In this document: piece after piece, positions 50,943 through 60,064 of the stretch | Layout of the letters: each line of letters begins with the position of its first letter | How positions within the stretch are numbered: position 1 is the first letter of the stretch | Source: an uncultured Chlorobiota bacterium | GTDB taxonomy: Bacteria > Bacteroidota > Ignavibacteria > UBA10030 > UBA6906 | Direction: 5' to 3' | Assembly: GCA_900696645.1 (NCBI GenBank) | Contig: CAADGV010000021.1 | Span: 62,001 to 126,000, forward strand | Length of the DNA: 64,000 nucleotides | Program-made: the position numbers and the translations under genes | The notes under the pieces: model-generated | Seen by the model: the letters and a program-made list of their open reading frames with translations, nothing else | Told to the model about the DNA's origin: nothing | Databases searched by the model: none

Positions 50943-52091
50943 ATGTCCGCCACGAAACGAGTCCTTGTCTATTCCGAATACTGGTCCACTCGTGGCGGCG
51001 GCGAGAAGTACTTGCTGAGTATCGTTGAGACGTTGCTCCGCGCCAACTACGACGTCACCATCATTGCACAAACGGCATCCTTCGACAGGGATGCCGTTTC
51101 GCGTTTTTTTCAGGTCGACATTCGAACGGCACACGTGCAGCTTGTTGATGGTGACTTGACGACGCTTCGCCTGCAAGCGCAAGAATTGTCGCGGGAATTC
51201 GACATCTGCTTCTACATCACAAACTACCGCTACCTCGACTCTCGTGCCCGCCAGACGTTTGTTGTTCTCCAAATTCCTTACGGACCCGTCTCCGTTGTTA
51301 CCCTGCTGGCAAAGGTGTTGAAGGGAGATTTCAAAGAAGCTGCAAAGGATTATTTCCGCCGCGATCTGTTGAATCGCCTGCACGAAACGCAGGCGGTTCT
51401 CGTCTATTCAAAGTTTGTCAGCGATTCGCTCGACATCATTCACGACATTCCTTCCACGATCCTTGAGCCTGCGATTGATGATTTTTTGGTTGAGGGAACG
51501 CCGAAGGAACGTGTCATCCTCAGCGTCGGAAGGTTTTTTCGCGGTTTGTACAACGACAAGCGGTACGATGTTCTGATTGAAGCGTTCAAACAACTGTACA
51601 AACAATTACCGAACACAACCTGGCAGTACAGACTTGTCGGCAGTTGCGGAAACGATACAGAGTCGCAGAGATACCTTGATGAGTTGCGTGTTGCGGCAGA
51701 TGGACTTCCCATCTACTTTCACGTCAATACTCCATACGAAGATCTGAAACGACATTACAATGAGGCAACGATCTTCTGGCATGCAGCTGGATTCGGCGTT
51801 GATGAGATCAAGCATCCCGAGCGGGCGGAACATTTCGGCATGTCCACCATCGAGGCGATGTCTGCGCAATGCGTTCCCGTCGTCGTCAACCGCGGCGGAC
51901 AAAAAGAAATTGTTTCGCACGGCAAATCTGGCTATCTTTGGAGCAGTGTGGAAGAACTTGTGGAGCACACTCTCAAACTTATCGCCGACCAGCAGCTTCT
52001 CTCCTCCATGCAAGCCCATGCGAGAGAACGATTTAGAGACTTCGGAAGAAACCAGTTTGCCCGGAAACTTCTTGCCATTCTGGAACCGTAG
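50943..52091 (+). CDS. Family 4 glycosyltransferase
   Basis: The 382-residue protein starts at ATG 50943, nine bases after the LamG protein stop. It opens VLVYSEYWSTRGGGEKYLLS. The donor half has ILSVGRFFRGLYNDKRYDVL, and EHFGMSTIEAMSAQCVPVV and VNRGGQKEIV later. The GT4 pattern is clear, including the E-x7-E pair in the EHFGMSTIEAM region. Its acceptor is unknown. Confidence 0.86.
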   Translation: MSATKRVLVYSEYWSTRGGGEKYLLSIVETLLRANYDVTIIAQTASFDRDAVSRFFQVDIRTAHVQLVDGDLTTLRLQAQELSREFDICFYITNYRYLDSRARQTFVVLQIPYGPVSVVTLLAKVLKGDFKEAAKDYFRRDLLNRLHETQAVLVYSKFVSDSLDIIHDIPSTILEPAIDDFLVEGTPKERVILSVGRFFRGLYNDKRYDVLIEAFKQLYKQLPNTTWQYRLVGSCGNDTESQRYLDELRVAADGLPIYFHVNTPYEDLKRHYNEATIFWHAAGFGVDEIKHPERAEHFGMSTIEAMSAQCVPVVVNRGGQKEIVSHGKSGYLWSSVEELVEHTLKLIADQQLLSSMQAHARERFRDFGRNQFARKLLAILEP

Positions 52092-52164
52092 CCTCGGACT
52101 TGAGAATCTGCTTTGCGTTCTCCGCTCTCAATAGTAAACGTACTAAACTGAATGCAAGGATAGC

Positions 52165-54702
52165 ATGGCAAAGGCAAAGAAGTCCTCGCCCCTTCGCGAA
52201 CAACCGCAGCGCTCGATCTTCTCATCTCTCTCACCTATAAAACAGGATCTCCTCTGTGTTGCGTTTCTGTATATTATCACTCTCGTTCTGTTCAGAGGGA
52301 TAGTGTTTGACGATGGCGCGTTTTCAACGGGCGGCGATACCGCAAATGCCCTTACGTACGAAAAGGTCGGAAATACGATTGCGGAAACTGAAAACGTTGA
52401 CCCGCTTTGGATGCCGCATTTTTTCAGCGGTATGCCGACATTCGGCAACGTGCATTACCTGCCTCACGACGTCAGCTACGCCCAGAAAATCGTTGTTGAG
52501 ATTCTCGACCTTCTGTACTTGAACAGGAAGTGGAGTTGGTTTGCCGTGTACTACTTCTTCTGCGGCGTGTTTACGTTCATGTTGCTGCGTGTCTGGAAAC
52601 TTTCCCGTGTTGCAGCGTTACTCGGAGCGATTGTATTCATGCTCAGTCCCTACGGAATAGGACTTGCGGCTGAAGGCCACGGCTCAAAACTGATGGCGTT
52701 AAGCTATCTTCCGCTCGTGTTTCTGTTAACGCATCAAGTGTTTGAGCGGCGCGATCTGCTCAGTTTCGGTTTACTGTGCGTAGGAATCGGCACATTATTG
52801 CTTACCAATCACTTGCAGATTGTTTATTACGTTCTAATGGTGTTGGGTTTCTATCTTCTCTATCACATCATCAGGGATTTCAAGGAGAGCAAGCCGTTGA
52901 TTCCGAAGAAGACGGCACTCTTTGCCGGCGCGCTCGTTGTCGGGTTGTGCATATCGTCGTATATCTATCTTTCGGTGTATGAGTACGCGCAGTATTCGAT
53001 TCGCGGCGGCGGAACAAAGGGCGTCACCGGAGGTCTCACATGGGATTACGCTACCAACTGGTCGTTCAATCCGGCTGAATTGCTGACTCTTCTTGTTCCT
53101 TCGTTCTTCGGCTTTTCCAGCACGTATGTGTACAACTGGCAGGGACAGCAAATGGGTTTGCCGCTGTACTGGGGAACCATGCCGTTCAATACTTCAACGG
53201 TGTACGTGGGCATCGTTCCTATTCTTCTTGCTGTTGTCGCGTTAGCCTACAAGCGGAACATGAAGACACTGTTCTTCGGCATTCTCACAGTGCTTGTTCT
53301 GTTGATGTCGTTCGGCAAACATTTCGGGATTTTCTATGAGTTGCTGTTCAACACGCTGCCGTTCTTCAACAAGTTCCGTGCGCCCGCAATGATTTTGCAT
53401 CTCATCGCGTTCACGTTTGCCGTGCTCGGCGCGTTCGGCTTCCACTATTTGTTGGAGGAGCTTTCAAAAGACTTCAACAGGGAGAAGTTCAAAAAAGGGT
53501 TGTACTACACGCTCGGCGTTATCGGCGTTGTGTTTCTTGCCGGACTTACCATGAAAGCCTCATTTTTTGAAATGTTCGGTTTCACGTTCACACGGGAGGG
53601 CGAGAACTACGGTGCGCAGACTGCCCAGATAATCGGCGAGTTCAAGAGGATTCGATTTGAATTGCTGTGGAACGATTATATCAAGTTTATGCTGCTTGCC
53701 GGAGCCGCAATCGGGAGCATCATCCTCTACATCAACAAAACAATCAGAGAAGGATCGTTTGCGGCATTGATCATCGGTATTTTGTTGGTCGATCTGTTTA
53801 TCATTGATGCGAAGTTTATTGACCCGCAACCGCAAGCAAATCTCGAAGGCAGTTTTCAGCCGAGCCAGACGGTTATCTTTCTCTCTCAAGAAAAAGAGAG
53901 ATTAACACGGCAGAACGAGTGGTTCAGGGTCTTCCCATTGGGCGAACTGTATCAGGAAACGTCATACCAATATCACGGCTTGCACTCCGTCGGCGGCTAC
54001 AGTCCGGCAAAGCTGAAGATTTATCAGACAGTGGTTGATTCGTGTCTGTACAGCGGGTGGGATCCGAGCTTTCCCGTTAATATGAATGTGGTGAACATGT
54101 TGAGCGCCCGATATCTTGTCGCAAAGGGCCAGTTGCCGGAGGGATTTACTCTTGCACACACCGATGCCGGGCGCGGGGTGTTGACTTATGAGAATCGTGA
54201 TGCGTTGCCCCGTGCGTTTTTCGTGAAGAACGCTGTCCTCGCAAACAATGACAGCGAAGTCTTTGGGATGCTGAATTCGCGAGAATTCAATCCCGCGTCG
54301 ACAGCCATTCTTCAAACACCTCTCAACCGGGATATTTATCCGCCTGACAGTTCAGCAAGTGTTCAGATTGTCGATTTCAAGTCGCGTAACATTGTTCTGA
54401 AGACGAAGAATGCCTCTCAATCATTGATGGTGCTGAGTGAGATTTATTATCCTGCCGGATGGAATGCATATATCGACGGCGATCAAACCGAAATCCATCG
54501 AACTAACTCAATACTCCGCTCCGTGGTCGTGCCGGCCGGGGAGCACGAGGTGGTGTTCAAGTTTGAGCCGACGATGTATCAGGTTGGCTGGACGCTTTCG
54601 AATGCAGCATGGGGTGTTGCAGTTCTTTGCGTTGTTTTCGGATTGTGGAGAAATCCCGCCATTCGTGCACGTTTCGGCAAAAGGGGCGCGGAGCAGCCAT
54701 GA
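52165..54702 (+). CDS. YfhO-family membrane glycosyltransferase-like protein (copy 2)
   Basis: The 845-residue protein is a paralogue of the gene at 38123. It has many membrane helices (TFMLLRVWKLSRVAALLGAI, LYWGTMPFNTSTVYVGIVPI), the GGDTANALTYEKVG region, and the same C-terminal domain (LSEIYYPAGWNAYIDG, EIHRTNSILRSVVVPAGEHE). Its exact start is ATG 52165 after AAGGATAGC. Two YfhO genes flanking the same locus may modify different polymers. It is followed 118 bp later by the shell genes. Confidence 0.86.
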   Translation: MAKAKKSSPLREQPQRSIFSSLSPIKQDLLCVAFLYIITLVLFRGIVFDDGAFSTGGDTANALTYEKVGNTIAETENVDPLWMPHFFSGMPTFGNVHYLPHDVSYAQKIVVEILDLLYLNRKWSWFAVYYFFCGVFTFMLLRVWKLSRVAALLGAIVFMLSPYGIGLAAEGHGSKLMALSYLPLVFLLTHQVFERRDLLSFGLLCVGIGTLLLTNHLQIVYYVLMVLGFYLLYHIIRDFKESKPLIPKKTALFAGALVVGLCISSYIYLSVYEYAQYSIRGGGTKGVTGGLTWDYATNWSFNPAELLTLLVPSFFGFSSTYVYNWQGQQMGLPLYWGTMPFNTSTVYVGIVPILLAVVALAYKRNMKTLFFGILTVLVLLMSFGKHFGIFYELLFNTLPFFNKFRAPAMILHLIAFTFAVLGAFGFHYLLEELSKDFNREKFKKGLYYTLGVIGVVFLAGLTMKASFFEMFGFTFTREGENYGAQTAQIIGEFKRIRFELLWNDYIKFMLLAGAAIGSIILYINKTIREGSFAALIIGILLVDLFIIDAKFIDPQPQANLEGSFQPSQTVIFLSQEKERLTRQNEWFRVFPLGELYQETSYQYHGLHSVGGYSPAKLKIYQTVVDSCLYSGWDPSFPVNMNVVNMLSARYLVAKGQLPEGFTLAHTDAGRGVLTYENRDALPRAFFVKNAVLANNDSEVFGMLNSREFNPASTAILQTPLNRDIYPPDSSASVQIVDFKSRNIVLKTKNASQSLMVLSEIYYPAGWNAYIDGDQTEIHRTNSILRSVVVPAGEHEVVFKFEPTMYQVGWTLSNAAWGVAVLCVVFGLWRNPAIRARFGKRGAEQP

Positions 54703-54820
54703 GCACAAAGTTGATTCTATGCTCCCGCTTCTCTATATTGAATTTGCTTCGCATTGGCCTTTTCTCCGAAGAACTTCTTCGGAAACATGATTTTCCATCA
54801 CCACAAGGAGAGAATCACAC

Positions 54821-55117
54821 ATGTCAGACCTGTCATTAGACGCGCTTGGGATGGTTGAAACCAAGGGTCTTGTCGGCTCCATAGAGGCGGCTGACGCAAT
54901 GGTAAAAGCTGCCCGCGTAACACTGATTGGCAAAGAAGTTATCGGGGGCGGGTATGTTACCGTGATGGTGCGTGGCGACGTCGGCGCCGTGAAGGCTGCC
55001 ACCGATGCCGGAGCAGCGGCGGCGCAGCGTGTGGGCGAACTGGTTTCCGTTCACGTGATTCCGCGTCCGCATTCTGACGTGGAGATGATTCTCCCGAAGC
55101 GTCCCGCAACAAAGTAA
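54821..55117 (+). CDS. Bacterial microcompartment (BMC) hexameric shell protein
   Basis: The 98-residue protein is a single BMC domain very close to PduA/Eut[41 protein letters not shown] and [17 protein letters not shown]. These proteins form hexameric tiles of protein organelles; the central pore loop here reads GGG in place of the usual GSG (VIGGGYVTV). It has a good AAGGAGAG ribosome binding site. The gene is followed after 64 bp by a second BMC gene, and no encapsulated enzyme genes are in the window. Confidence 0.95.
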   Translation: MSDLSLDALGMVETKGLVGSIEAADAMVKAARVTLIGKEVIGGGYVTVMVRGDVGAVKAATDAGAAAAQRVGELVSVHVIPRPHSDVEMILPKRPATK

Positions 55118-55137
55118 TCCCGAAGAGAGTGTTTCTG

Positions 55138-55166
55138 CGCCAGTCTTGAGTAATTCAGGACTGGCG
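55138..55166. repeat. Hairpin between the two BMC genes
   Basis: CGCCAGTC pairs with GACTGGCG and the stem extends by about four more pairs with a T-G wobble around a small loop (TAA or so). It lies 20 bp after the first shell gene's stop, and could reduce read-through or protect the mRNA end. No T-run follows, so it is not a standard terminator. Confidence 0.6.
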
Positions 55167-55181
55167 TCTTAGTCATTGGCA

Positions 55182-55712
55182 ATGATGATGCTCGAATACG
55201 CATTAGGCATGGTTGAGACGCGCGGGCTTGTCGGTTCGATTGAAGCAGCCGATGTTATGGTGAAAACGGCTAACGTGCGAATCCTCGACTCCGAGTATAT
55301 CCGAAACGGCTTCGTGACCGTGAAGTGTATCGGAGAGGTTGCGGCCGTGAAGGCAGCGGTGGATGCGGCCGCGGCGGCAGCACAACGGGTAGGCCATCTC
55401 ATTGCAACGCACGTTATTCCGCGTCCCGCAGAGGAGATTGAATCCATTCTGCGCAGCACGTCCCTGAAAACAGCCGCTCCGGAAGCGAATCAGGCACCCA
55501 AACCCAAACCTCCCGCCGTTGAAACAATCGACATGTTTATGGCAAGCGGCGATGACGATGAGTACAAAGAGCAGTTGGACGCGATGACTGTTCACCAGCT
55601 TCGTACCCTCGCGCGTGAAGTCGGCGGACTCAGTATCGCAGGCCGACAAATCTCAAAAGCCAACAAGAAGCTCTTGATTGTTGAGTTGATGAAGAAACGA
55701 AAGGGCGCATAG
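55182..55712 (+). CDS. BMC shell protein with C-terminal Rho_N/SAP-like domain
   Basis: The 176-residue product starts with a BMC domain (about 1-90, [35 protein letters not shown]) whose pore loop reads RNG (YIRNGFVTV), giving a positive pore compared with GGG in its neighbour. A proline/lysine-rich linker (about 95-120) and an acidic stretch follow. The tail (about 130-176, AMTVHQLRTLAREVGGL and KANKKLLIVELMKKRK) resembles Rho_N/SAP helix-extended-loop-helix domains. Three consecutive ATG codons at 55182, 55185 and 55188 leave the exact start uncertain. A terminator follows. Confidence 0.88.
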   Translation: MMMLEYALGMVETRGLVGSIEAADVMVKTANVRILDSEYIRNGFVTVKCIGEVAAVKAAVDAAAAAAQRVGHLIATHVIPRPAEEIESILRSTSLKTAAPEANQAPKPKPPAVETIDMFMASGDDDEYKEQLDAMTVHQLRTLAREVGGLSIAGRQISKANKKLLIVELMKKRKGA

Positions 55713-55730
55713 TACTGCCTTGCATTGACG

Positions 55731-55761
55731 AACTCCATCGGACACTGCTGGTGGAGTTTTT
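55731..55761 (+). terminator. Terminator after the BMC pair
   Basis: AACTCCA pairs with TGGAGTT, followed by TTTCC, 18 bp past the second shell gene. It ends just before the YbbR gene, which has its own start at 55774. Confidence 0.75.
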
Positions 55762-55773
55762 CCATTCCTGACC

Positions 55774-56694
55774 ATGAAATCCGGAAACGTTCATATTATT
55801 CTTGCCACAACACTGTTTGCTCTCCTTCTCTGGTTTTCCGTCAGCATGACCGACCAATACCAGATTCAGGTTACTGCTCCGCTTGTTGTTCGGGGCATCC
55901 CTGTGGGCAAAGCAATCAGCAATCCGTTGCCCCGGTCGGTCCGGCTAACATTCAACGATTACGGATGGCGGCTGGCGAAAGTCGCATGGGGCACAGGGGT
56001 GGAGTGGGTTATCGACCTGGATGCCCTGCCACTCCGTCAACACGCATTGACCCTACGCGATTTTGGCGATCAAATCAGCGGACGCTTGGGCGTGTTGCCC
56101 ATCTCGATGTTTCCCGAGACGTTGCTTGTTTCGCTGGACACGATTACAACGACCCGCGTGGCTGTTCAGCCGCGGTACATAGCGACATTCCGCGAGGGCT
56201 TTGCGCAGGTTGGACAGACGATAGTTGCCCCGGAAAGCGTGACAGTCACAGGCGCTTCGCGTCTGCTCCAAAATATGCGGTCATGGCCGACAGCCTCAAG
56301 AACATTTGATCAACTCAGGCAGGATGTCGAAATTACCGTTCCGATCTCCGATTCGATTCCATCGCTCGTGTTTCACCCCGATCGCGTTCAACTGCGTATT
56401 GATGTGCGGCAATTTGCGGAAAAGACGTTTCCGGGAATTCCGGTCGACGTGTTGTCCCTGCCGCAGAACAGGGAAGTGATTCTCGCGTCTCCCCGTCTTG
56501 ATATTGTGGTGAGAGGGGCGATTGACCAGCTTGCGGCGCTCCGCCAGAACAACATTCGAGTGACAATTGATTATCGCGAAATTCTTGCCGATACGAGCGG
56601 CGTTCTCGATCCGGTGGTCACGCTTCCGCCGGATATGCGCGTCGTAAAGAAATCGCCCGAACGAATGAGTTATGTTGTACGAAAGAAGCAATGA
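55774..56694 (+). CDS. YbbR-domain (CdaR-like) membrane protein
   Basis: The 306-residue protein has one N-terminal membrane helix (HIILATTLFALLLWFSVSM) followed by YbbR-like beta repeats (QVTAPLVVRGIP, VTVTGASRLLQ). CdaR proteins of this kind regulate the cyclic di-AMP cyclase CdaA; no cdaA is adjacent here, so only the domain call is firm. The gene is 24 bp before pdxJ. Confidence 0.8.
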   Translation: MKSGNVHIILATTLFALLLWFSVSMTDQYQIQVTAPLVVRGIPVGKAISNPLPRSVRLTFNDYGWRLAKVAWGTGVEWVIDLDALPLRQHALTLRDFGDQISGRLGVLPISMFPETLLVSLDTITTTRVAVQPRYIATFREGFAQVGQTIVAPESVTVTGASRLLQNMRSWPTASRTFDQLRQDVEITVPISDSIPSLVFHPDRVQLRIDVRQFAEKTFPGIPVDVLSLPQNREVILASPRLDIVVRGAIDQLAALRQNNIRVTIDYREILADTSGVLDPVVTLPPDMRVVKKSPERMSYVVRKKQ

Positions 56695-56718
56695 CCAGAG
56701 TTTAAAGGAACCTGTACT

Positions 56719-57429
56719 ATGAGATTGACGATCAATATCGATCACGTTGCAACAATCCGGGAAGCTCGAGGCGGGGTGGAGCCCGATCCGGTAACGGCCG
56801 CGGCAATCTGCGAGTTGGCCGGGGCCGACGGCATTGTCTGCCATCTTCGCGAAGATCGAAGGCACATTAACGACCGCGATGTTCGTTTGCTGCGCGAAAC
56901 GATAAAAACAAAACTCGATCTCGAAATGGCAGCAACGGAGGAGATCATCGGCATAGCAATCGAGACGCTGCCAGAACTTGTTACGCTCGTTCCGGAGAAG
57001 CGGCAAGAACTTACGACCGAAGGGGGACTCGACGTTCGCGGAAACAAGAACTATATGAGAGACGTCATCGAAGAATTCCACAAACATGATATCGAAGTGA
57101 GCTTGTTTGTAGATCCGATTGCCGAGCAAATCGGCGCTGCACACGAAATCGGATCGGATATGATCGAAATTCATACCGGCGAATTTGCAAATGCCAGAAC
57201 GGAGAACGAGCAGCGTGAGTTGCTTGAAGTTGTGAGAAAGGCTGCGCAACTCGGCAAGGAGTTAGGACTTGTGGTTAATGCCGGACACGGACTGAACTAC
57301 GCGAATATTACTCTCTTCCGGTCAATCGGTGAAATAGACGAGGTAAGCATCGGTCATGCAGTGATATCCCGCGCCGTTTTTGTCGGGATAGAACGGGCAG
57401 TACAGGAAATGCGACGGTTGGTTCAGTAA
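56719..57429 (+). CDS. pdxJ: Pyridoxine 5'-phosphate synthase
   Basis: The 236-residue TIM-barrel enzyme makes pyridoxine 5'-phosphate from 1-deoxyxylulose 5-phosphate and 3-amino-2-oxopropyl phosphate. Signatures: LTINIDHVATIREARGG (3-19), GIVCHLREDRRHI, LVPEKRQELTTEGGLDV (about 92-108, with the catalytic Glu), LVVNAGHGLNYAN and GEIDEVSIGHAVIS. Length is normal. AAGGAACC lies before the start. Confidence 0.96.
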   Translation: MRLTINIDHVATIREARGGVEPDPVTAAAICELAGADGIVCHLREDRRHINDRDVRLLRETIKTKLDLEMAATEEIIGIAIETLPELVTLVPEKRQELTTEGGLDVRGNKNYMRDVIEEFHKHDIEVSLFVDPIAEQIGAAHEIGSDMIEIHTGEFANARTENEQRELLEVVRKAAQLGKELGLVVNAGHGLNYANITLFRSIGEIDEVSIGHAVISRAVFVGIERAVQEMRRLVQ

Positions 57430-57444
57430 GCATTGCGCGCAATC

Positions 57445-57470
57445 AAAAAGCCCTCTTCCGAGGGCTTTTT
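57445..57470. terminator. Terminator between convergent pdxJ and bifunctional nuclease
   Basis: AAAAAGCCCTC-TTCC-GAGGGCTTTTT is a symmetric hairpin with A- and T-runs on both sides, so it works in both directions. Confidence 0.93.
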
Positions 57471-57487
57471 GATGAGATCGACAGGCG

Positions 57488-58066
57488 TTAATCGCGCAAT
57501 TCCAGCTTTCGTATTTCGTCCCGAATGGTTGCCGCTTTTTCGTAGTTCTCTTTTTCGATGGCCTCTTTGAGTTGGATGTTGAGTTGTTCAAGCTTCGTCA
57601 TCTTTGTAGGCGGCGAAGCGGATTTTGATCGCTGCTGACGCGCATGCGGCAATCCCTCGTCTTCCTCTTCTTCCGGTATAAATGCAGCCTCATCCATTAC
57701 CGGGGCGGCCACAAATATCTGCACGCCGTATCGGACGGCAAGCGCGATCGCATCGCTTGGCCGTGAGTCGATCAGTTGGCTTTCGATGTTAAGTTTTGCG
57801 TAGAAGGTTCCGTCACGCAACTCATCGATGATAACATCGGAAAGCTCCGCGCCGAACGACGAAATAATGTTTTTCATTAAGTCATGCGTCAACGGGCGCG
57901 GCGGTTTGATGCCTTCCATTTCCAAAGCGATAGATTGCGCCTCCGACGCGCCGATAATGATCGGCAACCGTCGGTTTCCGTGAACCTCCTTCAGGATGAG
58001 GGCGTACGCTCCACCGCTTGCAGGATTTGTCGAAAGACCGAGTATGTCAACTTGCACCTTGTCCAC
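57488..58066 (-). CDS. Bifunctional nuclease (DUF151) with C-terminal UVR motif
   Basis: The 192-residue protein has the BFN/DUF151 domain (about 5-135: VQVDILGLS, LPIIIGASEAQSIALEMEG, PRPLTHDLM, SRPSDAIALAVR) and a UvrB/UvrC-type helical hairpin at the C-terminus (QLKEAIEKENYEKAATIRDE). This combination is common in the FCB group. BFN proteins cleave DNA and RNA in plants, with unproven roles in bacteria. I start at GTG 58066, with GGAG seven bases upstream; TTG 58072 is an alternative. Confidence 0.87.
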   Translation of the reverse strand: MDKVQVDILGLSTNPASGGAYALILKEVHGNRRLPIIIGASEAQSIALEMEGIKPPRPLTHDLMKNIISSFGAELSDVIIDELRDGTFYAKLNIESQLIDSRPSDAIALAVRYGVQIFVAAPVMDEAAFIPEEEEDEGLPHARQQRSKSASPPTKMTKLEQLNIQLKEAIEKENYEKAATIRDEIRKLELRD

Positions 58067-58151
58067 AACCAATCTCCATTCAAACGTTCAGGTTCTATCT
58101 TCCATATAGAGAAAAACCCAGTAACAATCAAGATGAACGAGTTACCGCAAC

Positions 58152-59123
58152 CTACTTGCCCAATGCTTTCTTGAACTCGGCGGTCAATTCGGGCAGAATC
58201 TCGAATACATCTCCCACAATTCCGTAATCGGCAATCTGAAAAATCGGAGCATCCTTATCCTTGTTGATGGCAACGATGTATTTCGATGAAGACATTCCCG
58301 CAAGATGCTGCACGGCCCCCGAAATGGCGCAAGCAATATATAACGACGGGGCGACAGTCTTTCCTGTTTGACCAACCTGTTCATCGTGCGGCCGCCATCC
58401 CGCGTCCACTACTGCACGTGATGCACCCACCGCCGCATTCAGCACATCCGCAAGATTCTCAATCAGGTGCCAGTTCTCAGGTCCCTTTAGTCCGCGGCCT
58501 CCTGAGACAATAATATCCGCTTCAGTCACATCAGGTCGGCCTGCTGCAACTTTCACCTCTTTTGCCACGGTTTTCAAATCATCGGGTTGCAGTGACACAC
58601 TGAACCTCTCGATTGTTGCAGAGCCCTGCGAGGGCGTTGCCGTGAACACATTCGGTCGCAGCGTGAACATCTTCACCGGCGTATTCACCTTCACATCAAG
58701 CAACGCCTTGCCTGCATACACAGGCCGCGTGGCAATGACATCAGCGCCCTCAACCTTCAACGCAACGCAATCGGAGGCAAGCCCCGCCGCGAGTTTTACT
58801 GCAATGCGCGGAGCGATATCCTTGCCCATCTGGCTGGCGGGCAGAAAGACGATGCCGGCCCCGATGTTTTTTGCGACATCAGCGATGACTTTTGCATACG
58901 CACTGTTGGAATGCTGCGCAAGCGAGGGGTCATCCGCAACAATGACTTTTTCCGCGCCGTAGTTTCCCAGCTCACCGGCTATGCTTTCAACGCTGCTTCC
59001 GAGAACGAGGGCAAGCAATTCACCCTTAAGCTCGTTCGCGATTCTCTTTGCCGTTTGAACAGTTTCGAATGACGATTTTCTGAACTTCCCATCCCGTTGT
59101 TCGGCAAATGCTAAAATTCTCAT
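58152..59123 (-). CDS. etfA: Electron transfer flavoprotein alpha subunit
   Basis: The 323-residue protein binds FAD and passes electrons from acyl-CoA dehydrogenases or similar enzymes. The C-terminal FAD domain shows [52 protein letters not shown] and the [10 protein letters not shown] loop. It follows etfB by 27 bp. I see no acyl-CoA dehydrogenase or EtfQO next to it. Confidence 0.95.
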   Translation of the reverse strand: MRILAFAEQRDGKFRKSSFETVQTAKRIANELKGELLALVLGSSVESIAGELGNYGAEKVIVADDPSLAQHSNSAYAKVIADVAKNIGAGIVFLPASQMGKDIAPRIAVKLAAGLASDCVALKVEGADVIATRPVYAGKALLDVKVNTPVKMFTLRPNVFTATPSQGSATIERFSVSLQPDDLKTVAKEVKVAAGRPDVTEADIIVSGGRGLKGPENWHLIENLADVLNAAVGASRAVVDAGWRPHDEQVGQTGKTVAPSLYIACAISGAVQHLAGMSSSKYIVAINKDKDAPIFQIADYGIVGDVFEILPELTAEFKKALGK

Positions 59124-59150
59124 TTCTCTTCCGTTTCCAAATTTGAGTGG

Positions 59151-59897
59151 TTAGATGACTTTTGCTTCTTCGTGCAAGAGGCGGACAAGTTCGGGTACGG
59201 CGGATTTGTCCGTGCCGACGATCCTTCCGGCAGCTTTTGCTTCAGGTTTGCGAAGCGCAATTGACTCGACGCGAAGCTCTCCGGCCGCAGCAGGTTTCTC
59301 CTGAATAGGTTTTGTCTTTGCCGACATTATCCCTTTCAGGGATGGGTACCGCGGTTCGTTCAAGCCGCGCTGGGCTTGAATGACGCATGGAAGTGACGTT
59401 TCCACAGTCTCATGCCCGCCCTCGATTTCCCGCTCGCAGATGACCTTCCCGTTGTCAATCGTCAATTTGACAACGACGGAAACGGACGAGATTCCGAGGA
59501 GTTCGGCAACCATTGTCCCGACTTGCGCATCATCAAAGTCGATGGATTGCTTCCCGAAGAGAATGATATCGGGAGACATGGTTTTGAGTTCTTCCGCGAG
59601 TCCCTTTGCGATCCCGAAGGAATCGCGCACGGCCTCATCTTTGAGCAGGGTAGCCTTCTCAACTCCCATCGCAAGTGCTTTGCGGAGCGTTTCCTTGTGC
59701 GCATCACCTCCGAGGCTGAGCACGGTAACATCGCCGCCGAATTTTTCCTTCAGGCGCAAGCCCTCTTCAACCGCAAGTTCATCATAGGGGCTGAGCATGA
59801 AATTGACGCCCGTCTTGTCGATGCTCTTGCTGTCCGCGCCAATTTTGATTTTCGTTTCCGTATCAGGAACATGATTTACACAAACAACAATCTTCAT
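59151..59897 (-). CDS. etfB: Electron transfer flavoprotein beta subunit
   Basis: The 248-residue protein pairs with EtfA. It opens MKIVVCVNHVPDTETKI, has GVNFMLSPYDELAVEEGLRL and the AMP-binding pattern MGVEKATLLKDE, SIDFDDAQVG. ATG 59897 is supported by GGAGGATTG just upstream. It is divergent from rpsT. Confidence 0.95.
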   Translation of the reverse strand: MKIVVCVNHVPDTETKIKIGADSKSIDKTGVNFMLSPYDELAVEEGLRLKEKFGGDVTVLSLGGDAHKETLRKALAMGVEKATLLKDEAVRDSFGIAKGLAEELKTMSPDIILFGKQSIDFDDAQVGTMVAELLGISSVSVVVKLTIDNGKVICEREIEGGHETVETSLPCVIQAQRGLNEPRYPSLKGIMSAKTKPIQEKPAAAGELRVESIALRKPEAKAAGRIVGTDKSAVPELVRLLHEEAKVI

Positions 59898-60018
59898 CAA
59901 TCCTCCAGGCAATGTTGGGTGAATTGGGATGGAATTCGGGGAGAACGGATATTGCAATGCTCAATATACTGAAAGGCGAGAAGAAAGACAATTGACTCTC
60001 AAGCGTTTTTTGCGTAAG

Positions 60019-60047
60019 TTGACACACAATTTTTCATCAGATGTAGT
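60019..60047 (+). promoter_or_regulatory. Candidate promoter for rpsT
   Basis: TTGACA and TGTAGT are separated by exactly 17 bases, ending 17 bp before the rpsT ATG. A second, weaker pair (TTGACT at 59992 and TAAGTT) lies just upstream. This assumes a sigma-70-like consensus, which is less reliable in Bacteroidota relatives. Confidence 0.35.
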
Positions 60048-60064
60048 TCAAGTAAGGAAGCAGA

